NCBI GenBank assembly: GCA_949752735.1
Contig: OX457052.1
Span: 13,305,037 to 13,369,036 of the forward strand
Length of the DNA stretch: 64,000 bases
Source: Lumbricus terrestris
Taxonomy: Eukaryota; Annelida; Clitellata; Crassiclitellata; Lumbricidae
Direction: 5' to 3'
In this document: positions 23,801 through 35,800 of the stretch, piece by piece
Numbering within the stretch: position 1 is the stretch's first letter
Layout: the number at the start of each line of letters is the position of its first letter
The notes under the pieces: model-generated
Database searches by the model: none
What the model was told of the DNA's origin: nothing
What the model saw: the letters and a program-made list of their open reading frames with translations, nothing else
Position numbers and translations under genes: made by a program

Positions 23801-26800
23801 TACTATAGTACCTTAATTTAAGAATGCTCTTCCGCTAATCTGTATCTTTGCAGGCAAACCCAGGTGCAATTTTCATGACCAATAATGCACAATCGAATAC
23901 ATTCATATTCTTGTGTCGTGAAAGGTCAAAGACATTAAAAATTGCGAAGAGCATAGTTTGATCAGCTGCATGTCTTTTTAGCTAATTTTGATCATCTGTT
24001 TTTTTCCATGCTGTTTCTTTGAGTTTTCAACACATCTTTCATCAATTTACCGTTGCATGATCGTTCATCTTCCGTCAAATAATATCCTGGCAGGCAGTCG
24101 CACGTGTAGTTTCCAATGCCATTTTTGCACAGCTGAGAACAATTGGATGTTCCAACTGTACACTCGTCGATATCTAAAAATCGTAAAGAAGCAACACTTG
24201 TCTGTTCAGTTTAGTTAGGGTTAGGCTTTTGGTTATTGCTATGCATGGTCGAAGATATTCAAATATTCCACAAAGACATTCGACGATATAAACGAATAGC
24301 CAAAGTAATACATTAGCCTACTGGGTGGCTGTTCAACACATCAGTGTTCTTTTGTTTCTTCATAATGAAGTTTCATTTAGTTAATATCTACACATCTTTT
24401 AGCCTACCATCGCATGATTGTTCATCTTCCGCCAAACGATATCCTGGATAGCAGTCACACGTATAGTTTCCAAAGCCATTTACGCACAGTTGAGAACAAT
24501 TGGATGTCCCAGATGCACACTCATCGATATCTAGAAATTGCAAGGAAGCCATCTGTTCAGTTTTATTTTATCCTATTGCTTATTTTCTGTGCAGTGCTAG
24601 TCGCATTCAGATGTTCCAGAAATGCATCGAACGATATCAACAAATGGCGAAAGCAATTTACGCGATTGCACGTCTGTTCAGCTTGCTTTGTACATGTATA
24701 GTTCTCTTTCTATGCTACAAGATCATTGAGTTGTCTACACATCATTCAACTTACCGTTGCATGTTCGTTCATCTTCCGATAAACTATGTCCTGGAAGACA
24801 GTCGCACGTATAGTTTCCAAGGGCGTTTATACACAGTTGAGAACAACCGGATGTTCCAGATGTGCATTCGTCGATATCTAGAAATCACAAAAAGCTCTCG
24901 AGCTTATTTTGTCTATTTGCTAATTTCTATATAGTACCTTAATTTAAGAATGCTCTTCCGCTAATCTGTATTTTTGCAGGCAAACCCAGGTGCAATTTCC
25001 ATGACCAATAATGCACAATTGAATACATTCATATTCTTTTGTCGGGAAAGGGTTAAAGACATTGAAAAAATCGCGAAGACCATAGTAATATCAGCTGCAT
25101 TCCTTTTTTAAAGCTAATATTGATCATCTTTTTTTTCTATGCTGTTTGTTTGAGTTTTCAACGCATCTCTCATCAACTTACCGTTGCATGATCGTTGATC
25201 TTCCGTCAAATAATATCCTGGCAGGCAGTCGCACGTGTAGTTTCCGAGGTCATTTTTACACAGTTGAGAACAACCGGACGTTCCAGATGTGCATTCATCA
25301 GTATCTAGAAATCACAAAGACGCAATCAGATCTCTTCAGCTTTGCCTGTCTATTTGGTGATTTCTATATTATAGTACCTTAATTTAAGAATGCTCTTCCG
25401 CTAATCTGTATCTTTGCAGGCAAACCCAGGTGCAATTTTCATGACCAATAATGCACAATCGAATACATTCATATTCTTGTGTCGTGAAAGGTCAAAGACA
25501 TTAAAATTGCGAAGAGCATAGTTTGATCAGCTGCATGTCTTTTTAGCTAATTTTGATCATCTGTTTTTTTCCATGCTGTTTCCTTGAGTTTTCAAAACAT
25601 CTTTCATCAATTTACCGTTGCATGATCGTTCATCTTCCGTCAAATAATATCCTGGCAGGCAGTCGCACGTGTAGTTTCCAATGCCATTTTTGCACAGCTG
25701 AGAACAATTGGATGTTCCAGCTGTACACTCGTCGACATCTAAAAATCGTAAAGAAGCAACACTTGTCTGTTCAGTTTAGTTAGGGTTAGGCTTTTGGTTA
25801 TTGCTATGCATGGTCGAAGATATTCAAATATTCCACAAAGACATTCGACGATATAAACGAATAGCCAAAGTAATACATTAGCCTACTGGGTGGCTGTCCA
25901 ACACATCAGTGTTCTTTTGTTTCTTCATAATGAAGTTTCATTTAGTTAATATCTACACATCTTTTAGCCTACCATCGCATGATTGTTGTCTACACATCAT
26001 TCAACTTACCGTTGCATGTTCGTTCATCTTCCGATAAACTATGTCCTGGAAGACAGTCGCACGTATAGTTTCCAAGGGCGTTTATACACAGTTGAGAACA
26101 ACCGGATGTTCCAGATGTGCATTCGTCGATATCTAGAAATCACAAAAAGCTCTCGAGCTTATTTTGTCTATTTGCTAATTTCTATATAGTACCTTAATTT
26201 AAGAATGCTCTTCCGCTAATCTGTATCTTTGCAGGCAATCCTAGGTGCAATTTCCATGACCAATAATGCACAATTGAATACATTCATATTCTTTAGTCGG
26301 GAAAGGGTTAAAGACATTGAAAAAATCGCGAAGACCATAGTAATATCAGCTGCATTCCTTTTTTTAAGCTAATATTGATCATCTGTTTTTTTCTATGCTG
26401 TTTCTTTGAGTTTTCAACGCATCTTTCATCAACTTACCGTTGCATGATCGTTGATCTTCCGTCAAATAATATCCTGGCAGGCAGTCGCACGTGTAGTTTC
26501 CGAGGTCATTTATACACAGTTGAGAACAACCGGACGTTCCAGATGTGCATTCGTCGATATCTAGAAATCACAAAAAGCTCTCGAGCTTATTTTGTCTATT
26601 TGCTAATTTCTATATAGTACCTTAATTTAAGAATGCTCTTCCGCTAATCTGTATCTTTGCAGGCAAACCTAGGTGCAATTTCCATGACCAATAATGCACA
26701 ATTGAATACATTCATATTCTTTAGTCGGGAAAGGGTTAAAGACATTGAAAAAATCGCGAAGACCATAGTAATATCAGCTGCATGTCTTTTTAGCTAATAT

Positions 26801-29800
26801 TGTTCATCTGTTTTTTTCCATGCTGTTTATTTGAGTTTTCAAAACATCTTTCATCAATTTACCGTTGCATGATCGTTCATCTTCCGTCAAATAATATCCT
26901 GGCAGGCAGTCGCACGTGTAGTTTCCAATGCCATTTTTGCACAGCTGAGAACAATTGGATGTTCCAACTGTACACTCGTCGATATCTAAAAATCGTAAAG
27001 AAGCAACACTTGTCTGTTCAGTTTAGTTAGGGTTAGGCTTTTGGTTATTGCTATGCATGGTCGAAGATATTCAAATATTCCACAAAGACATTCGACGATA
27101 TAAACGAATAGCCAAAGTAATACATTAGCCTACTGGGTGGCTGTTCAACACATCAGTGTTCTTTTGTTTCTTCATAATGAAGTTTCATTTAGTTAATATC
27201 TACACATCTTTTAGCCTACCATCGCATGATTGTTCATCTTCCGCCAAACGATATCCTGGATGGCAGTCACACGTATAGTTTCCAAAGCCATTTACGCACA
27301 GTTGAGAACAATTGGATGTCCCAGATGCACACTCATCGATATCTAGAAATTGCAAGGAAGCCATCTGTTCAGTTTTATTTTATCCTATTGCTTATTTTCT
27401 GTGCAGTGCTAGTCGCATTCAGATGTTCCAGAAATGCATCGAACGATATCAACAAATGGCGAAAGCAATTTACGCGATTGCACGTCTGTTCAGCTTGCTT
27501 TGTACATGTATAGTTCTCTTTCTATGCTACAAGATCATTGAGTTGTCTACACATCATTCAACTTACCGTTGCATGTTCGTTCATCTTCCGATAAACTATG
27601 TCCTGGAAGACAATCGCACGTATAGTTTCCAAGGGCGTTTATACACAGTTGAGAACAACCGGATGTTCCAGATGTGCATTCGTCGATATCTAGAAATCAC
27701 AAAAAGCTCTCGAGCTTATTTTGTCTATTTGCTAATTTCTATATAGTACCTTAATTTAAGAATGCTCTTCCGCTAATCTGTATCTTTGCAGGCAAACCTA
27801 GGTGCAATTTCCATGACCAATAATGCACAATTGAATACATTCATACTCTTTAGTCGGGAAAGGGTTAAAGACATTGAAAAAATCGCGAAGACCATAGTAA
27901 TATCAGCTGCATTCCTTTTTTTAAGCTAATATTGATCATCTGTTTTTTTCTATGCTGTTTCTTTGAGTTTTCAACGCATCTTTCATCAACTTACCGTTGC
28001 ATGATCGTTGATCTTCCGTCAAATAATATCCTGGCAGGCAGTCGCACGTGTAGTTTCCGAGGTCATTTATACACAGTTGAGAACAACCGGACGTTCCAGA
28101 TGTGCATTCATCAGTATCTAGAAATCACAAAGACGCAATCAGATCTCTTCAGCATTGCCTGTCTATTTGGTGATTTCTATATTATAGTACCTTAATTTAA
28201 GAATGCTCTTCCGCTAATCTGTATCTTTGCAGGCAAACCCAGGTGCAATTTCCATGACCAATAATGCACAATTGAATACATTCATATTCTTTAGTCGGGA
28301 AAGGGTTAAAGACATTGAAAAAATCGCGAAGACCATAGTAATATCAGCTGCATTCCTTTTTTTAAGCTAATATTGATCATCTGTTTTTTTCTATGCTGTT
28401 TCTTTGAGTTTTCAACGCATCTTTCATCAATTTACCGTTGCATGATCGTTCATCTTCCGTCAAATAATATCCTGGCAGGCAGTCGCACGTGTAGTTTCCA
28501 ATGCCATTTTTGCACAGCTGAGAACAATTGGATGTTCCAACTGTACACTCGTCGATATCTAAAAATCGTAAAGAAGCAACACTTGTCTGTTCAGTTTAGT
28601 TAGGGTTAGGCTTTTGGTTATTGCTATGCATGGTCGAAGATATTCAAATATTCCACAAAGACATTCGACGATATAAACGAATAGCCAAAGTAATACATTA
28701 GCCTACTGGGTGGCTGTTCAACACATCAGAGTTCTATTGTTTCTTCATAATGATGTTTCATTTAGTTAATATCTACACATCTTTTAGCCTACCATCGCAT
28801 GATTGTTCATCTTCCGCCAAACGATATCCTGGATGGCAGTCGCACGTATAGTTTCCAAAGCCATTTACGCACAGTTGAGAACAATTGGATGTGCCAGATG
28901 CACACTCATCGATATCTAGAAATTGCAAGGAAGCCATCTGTTCAGTTTTATTTTATTATATTGCTTATTTTCTGTGCAGAGTTAGTCGCATTCAGATGTT
29001 CCAGAAATGCATCGAACGATATCAACAAATGGCGAAAGCAATTTACGCGATTGCACGTCTGTTCAGCTTGCTTTGTACATGTATAGTTCTCTTTCTATGC
29101 TACAAGATCATTGAGTTGTCTACACATCATTCAACTTACCGTTGCATGTTCGTTCATCTTCCGATAAACTATGTCCTGGAAGACAGTCGCACGTATAGTT
29201 TCCAAGGGCGTTTATACACAGTTGAGAACAACCGGATGTTCCAGATGTGCATTCGTCGATATCTAGAAATCACAAAAAGCTGTTGAGCTTATTTTGTCTA
29301 TTTGCCAATTTCCATATAGTACCTTAATTTAAGAATGCTCTTCCGCTAATCTGTATCTTTGCAGGCAAACCCAGGTGCAATTTCCATGACCAATAATGCA
29401 CAATTGAATACATTCATATTCTTTAGTCGGGAAAGGGTTAAAGACATTGAAAAAATCGCGAAGACCATAGTAATATCAGCTGCATTCCTTTTTTTAAAGC
29501 TAATATTGATCATCTGTTTTTTTCTATGCTGTTTCTTTGAGTTTTCAACGCATCTTTCATCAACTTACCGTTGCATGATCGTTGATCTTCCGTCAAATAA
29601 TATCCTGGCAGGCAGTCGCACGTGTAGTTTCCGAGGTCATTTATACACAGTTGAGAACAATCGGACGTTCCAGATGTGCATTCATCAGTATCTAGAAATC
29701 GCAAAGACGCAATCAGATCTCTTCAGCTTTGCCTGTCTATTTGGTGATTTCTATACTATAGTACCTTAATTTAAGAATGCTCTTCCGCTAATCTGTATCT

Positions 29801-32800
29801 TTGCAGGCAAACCCAGGTGCAATTTTCATGACCAATAATGCACAATCGAATACATTCATATTCTTGTGTCGTGAAAGGTCAAAGACATTAAAAATTGCGA
29901 AGAGCATAGTTTGATCAGCTGCATGTCTTTTTAGCTAATTTTGATCATCTGTTTTTTTCCATGCTGTTTCTTTGAGTTTTCAACACATCTTTCATCAATT
30001 TACCGTTGCATGATCGTTCATCTTCCGTCAAATAATATCCTGGCAGGCAGTCGCACGTGTAGTTTCCAATGCCATTTTTGCACAGCTGAGAACAATTGGA
30101 TGTTCCAACTGTACACTCGTCGATATCTAAAATCGTAAAGAAGCAACACTTGTCTGTTCAGTTTAGTTAGGGTTAGGCTTTTGGTTATTGCTATGCATGG
30201 TCGAAGATATTCAAATATTCCACAAAGACATTCGACGATATAAACGAATAGCCAAAGTAATACATTAGCCTACTGGGTGGCTGTTCAACACATCAGTGTT
30301 CTTTTGTTTCTTCATAATGAAGTTTCATTTAGTTAATATCTACACATCTTTTAGCCTACCATCGCATGATTGTTCATCTTCCGCCAAACGATATCCTGGA
30401 TGGCAGTCACACGTATAGTTTCCAAAGCCATTTACGCACAGTTGAGAACAATTGGATGTCCCAGATGCACACTCATCGATATCTAGAAATTGCAAGGAAG
30501 CCATCTGTTCAGTTTTATTTTATCCTATTGCTTATTTTCTGTGCAGTGCTAGTCGCATTCAGATGTTCCAGAAATGCATCGAACGATATCAACAAATGGC
30601 GAAAGCAACTTACGCGACTGCACGTCTGTTCAGCTTGCTTTGTACATGTATAGTTCTCTTTCTATGCTACAAGATCATTGAGTTGTCTACACATCATTCA
30701 ACTTACCGTTGCATGTTCGTTCATCTTCCGATAAACTATGTCCTGGAAGACAGTCGCACGTATAGTTTCCAAGGGCGTTTATACACAGTTGAGAACAACC
30801 GGACGTTCCAGATGTGCATTCATCAGTATCTAGAAATCACAAAGACGCAATCAGATCTCTTCAGCTTTGCCTGTCTATTTGGTGATTTCTATATAGTATC
30901 TTAATTTAGGAATGCTCTCCCGCTAATCTGTGTCTTTGCAGGCAAACCCAGGTGCAATTTCCAAGCCCAATAATGCACAATCGAATACATTCATATTCTT
31001 GTGTCGTGAAAGGTCAAAGACATTGAAAAAATCGCGAAGACCATAGTAATATCAGCTGCATTCCTTTTTTTAAGCTAATATTGATCATCTGTTTTTTTCT
31101 ATGCTGTTTCTTTGAGTTTTCAACGCATCTTTCATCAACTTACCGTTGCATGATCGTTGATCTTCCGTCAAATAATATCCTGGCAGGCAGTCGCACGTGT
31201 AGTTTCCGAGGTCATTTATACACAGTTGAGAACAACCGGACGTTCTCAACTGTGTATGTGCATTCATCAGTATCTAGAAATCACAAAGACGCAATCAGAT
31301 CTCTCCAGCTTTGCCTGTCTATTTGGTGATTTCTATATAGTATCTTAATGTAGGAATGCTCTCTCGCTAATCTGTGTCTTTGCAGGCAAACCCAGGTGCA
31401 ATTTCCAAGACCAATAATGCACAATCGAATACATTCATATTCTTGTGTCGTGAAAGGGTCAAAGACATTAAAAATTGCGAAGACCATAGTTTGATCAGCT
31501 GCATGTCTTTTTAGCTAATTTTGATCATCTGTTTTTTCCATGCTGTTTCTTTGAGTTTTCAACACATCTTTCATCAATTTACCGTTGCATGATCGTTCAT
31601 CTTCCGTCAAATAATATCCTGGCAGGCAGTCGCACGTGTAGTTTCCAATGCCATTTTTGCACAGCTGAGAACAATTGGATGTTCCAGCTGTACACTCGTC
31701 GATATCTAAAAATCGTAAAGAAGCAACACTTGTCTGTTCAGTTTAGTTAGGCTTTTGGTTATTGCTATGCATGGTCGAAGATATTCAAATATTCCACAAA
31801 GACATTCGACGATATAAACGAATAGCCAAAGTAATACATTGGCCTACTGGGTGGCTGTTCAACACATCAGTGTTCTTTTGTTTCTTCATAATGAAGTTTC
31901 ATTTAGTTAATATCTACACATCTTTTAGCCTACCATCGCATGATTGTTCATCTTCCGCCAAACGATATCCTGGATGGCAGTCACACGTATAGTTTCCAAA
32001 GCCATTTACGCACAGTTGAGAACAATTGGATGTCCCAGATGCACACTCATCGATATCTAGAAATTGCAAGGAAGCCATCTGTTCAGTTTTATTTTATCCT
32101 TTCGCTTATTTTCTGTGCAGTGCTAGTCGCATTCAGATCTTCCAGAAATGCATCGAACGATATCAACAAATGGCGAAAGCATCTTACGCGATTGCACGTC
32201 TGTTCAGCTTGCTTTGTACATGCATTGTTCTCTTTCTATGTTACAAGATCTTTGAGTTGTCTACACATCATTCAACTTACCGTTGCATGATCGTTGATCT
32301 TCCGTCAAATAATATCCTGGCAGGCAGTCGCACGTGTAGTTTCCGAGGTCATTTATACACAGTTGAGAACAACCGGACGTTCCAGATGTGCATTCATCAG
32401 TATCTAGAAATCACAAAGACGCAATCAGATCTCTCCAGCTTTGCCTGTCTATTTGGTGATTTCTATATAGTAGGCCTATCTTAATTTAAGAATGCTCTTC
32501 CGCTAATCTATGTCTTTGCAGGCAAACCCAGGTGCAATTTTCAAGACCAATAATGCACAATTGAATACATTCATATTCTTGTGTCGTGAAAGGGTCAAAG
32601 ACATTAAAAATTGCGAAGACCATAGTTTGATCAGCTGCATGTCTTTTTAGCTAATTTTGATCATCTGTTTTTTCCATGCTGTTTCTTTGAGTTTTCAACA
32701 CATCTTTCATCAATTTACCGTTGCATGATCGTTCATCTTCCGTCAAATAATATCCTGGCAGGCAGTCGCACGTGTAGTTTCCAATGCCATTTTTGCACAG

Positions 32801-35800
32801 CTGAGAACAATTGGATGTTCCTGCTGTACACTCGTCGATATCTAAAAATCGTAAAGAAGCAACACTTGTCTGTTCAGTTTAGTTAAGGTTAGGCTTTTGG
32901 TTATTGCTATGCATGGTCGAAGATATTCAAATATTCCACAAAGACATTCGACGATATAAACGAATAGCCAAATTAATACATTGGCCTACTGAGTGGCTGT
33001 TCAACACATCAGTGTTCTTTTGTTTCTTCATAATGAAGTTTCATTTAGTTAATATTTACACATCTTTTAGCCTACCATCGCATGATTGGTCATCTTCCGC
33101 CAAACGATATCCTGGATGGCAGTCACACGTATAGTTTCCAAAGCCATTTACGCACAGTTGAGAACAATTATTGGATGTCCCAGATGCACACTCATCGATA
33201 TCTAGAAATTGCAAGGAAGCCATCTGTTCAGTTTTATTTTATCCTATTGCTTATTTTCTATGCAGTGTTAGTCGCATTCAGATCTTCCAGAAATGCATCG
33301 AACGATATCAACAAATGGCGAAAGCATCTTACGCGATTGCACGTCTGTTCAGCTTGCTTTGTACATGCATTGTTCTCTTTCTATGCTACAAGATCATTGA
33401 GTTGTCTACACATCATTCAACTTACCGTTGCATGTTCGTTCATCTTCCGATAAACTATGTCCTGGAAGACAGTCGCACGTATAATTTCCAAGGGCGTTTA
33501 TACACAGTTGAGAACAACCGGATGTTCCAGATGTGCATTCGTCGATATCTAGAAATCACAAAAGCTCTCGAGCTTATTTTGTCTATTTGCTAATTTCTAT
33601 ATAGTACCTTAATTTAAGAATGCTCTTCCGCTAATCTGTATCTTTGCAGGCAAACCCAGGTGCAATTTCCATGACCAATAATGCACAATTGAATACATTC
33701 ATATTCTTTTGTCGGGAAATGGTTAAAGACATTGAAACAATCGAGAAGACCATAGTAATAATTATCAGCTGCAAGTCTTTTTTTGCTAATATTGATCATC
33801 TGTTTTTTTCTATGCCGTTTCTTTGAGTTTTCAACGCATCTTTCATCAACTTACCGTTGCATGATCGTTGATCTTCCGTCAAATAATATCCTGGCAGGCA
33901 GTCGCACGTGTAGTTTCCGAGGTCATTTATACACAGTTGAGAACAACCGGACGTTCCAGATGTGCATTCATCAGTATCTAGAAATCACAAAGACGCAATC
34001 AGATCTCTCCAGCTTTGCCTGTCTATTTGGTGATTTCTATATAGTAGGCCTATCTTAATTTAAGAATGCTCTTCCGCTAATCTATGTCTTTGCAGGCAAA
34101 CCCAGGTGCAATTTCCAAGACCAATAATGCACAATCGAATACATTCATATTCTTGTGTCGTGAAAGGGTCAAAGACATTAAAAATTGCGAAGACCATAGT
34201 TTGATCAGCTGCTACTGGGTGGCTGTTCAACACATCAGTGTTCTTTTGTTTCTTCATAATGAAGTTTCATTTAGTTAATATCTACACATCTTTTAGCATG
34301 ATCGCATGATCGTTGATCTTCCGTCAAATAATATCCTGGCAGGCAGTCGCACGTGTAGTTTCCGAGGTCATTTATACACAGTTGAGAACAACCGGACGTT
34401 CCAGATGTGCATTCATCACTATCTAGAAATCACAAAGACGCAATCAGATCTCTCCAGCTTTGCCTGTCTATTTGGTGATTTCTATATAGTAGGCCTATCT
34501 TAATTTAAGAATGCTCTTCCGCTAATCTGTGTCTTTGCAGGCAAACCCAGGTGCAATTTCCAAGACCAATAATGCACAATCGAATACATTCATATTCTTG
34601 TGTCGTGAAAGGTCAAAGACATTAAAAATCGCGAAGAGCATAGTTTGATCAGCTGCATGTCTTTTTAGCTAATTTTGATCATCTGTTTTTTTTCATGCTG
34701 TTTCTTTGAGTTTTCAACACATCTTTCATCAATTTACCGTTGCATGATCGTTCATCTTCCGTCAAATAATATCCTGGCAGGCAGTCGCACGTGTAGTTTC
34801 CAATGCCATTTTTGCACAGCTGAGAACAATTGGATGTTCCAGCTGTACACTCGTCGATATCTAAAAATCGTAAAGAAGCAACACTTGTCTGTTCAGTTTA
34901 GTTAGGCTTTTGGTTATTGCTATGCATGGTCGAAGATATTCAAATATTCCACAAAGACATTCGACGATATAAACGAATAGCCAAATTAATACATTGGCCT
35001 ACTGGGTGGCTGTTCAACACATCAGTGTTCTTTTGTTTCTTCATAATGAAGTTTCATTTAGTTAATATCTACACATCTTTTAGCCTACCATCGCATGATT
35101 GGTCATCTTCCGCCAAACGATATCCTGGATGGCAGTCACACGTATAGTTTCCAAAGCCATTTACGCACAGTTGAGAACAATTGGATGTCCCAGATGCACA
35201 CTCATCGATATCTAGAAATTGCAAGGAAGCCATCTGTTCAGTTTTATTTTATCCTATTGCTTATTTTCTATGCAGTGTTAGTCGCATTCAGATCTTCCAG
35301 AAATGCATCGACCGATATCAACAAATGGCGAAAGCATCTTACGCGATTGCACGTCTGTTCAGCTTGCTTTGTACATGCATTGTTCTCTTTCTATGCTACA
35401 AGATCATTGAGTTGTCTACACATCATTCAACTTACCGTTGCATGTTCGTTCATCTTCCGATAAACTATGTCCTGGAAGACAGTCGCACGTATAATTTCCA
35501 AGGGCGTTTATACACAGTTGAGAACAACCGGATGTTCCAGATGTGCATTCGTCGATATCTAGAAATCACAAAAAGCTCTCGAGCTTATTTTGTCTATTTG
35601 CTAATTTCTATATAGTACCTTAATTTAAGAATGCTCTTCCGCTAATCTGTATCTTTGCAGGCAAACCCATGCAGGTGCAATTTCCATGACCAATAATGCA
35701 CAATTGAATACATTCATATTCTTTTGTCGGGAGAGGGTTAAAGACATTGAAAATAAAGCGAAGACCATAATTTGATCAGCTGCATGTCTTTTTAGCTAAT

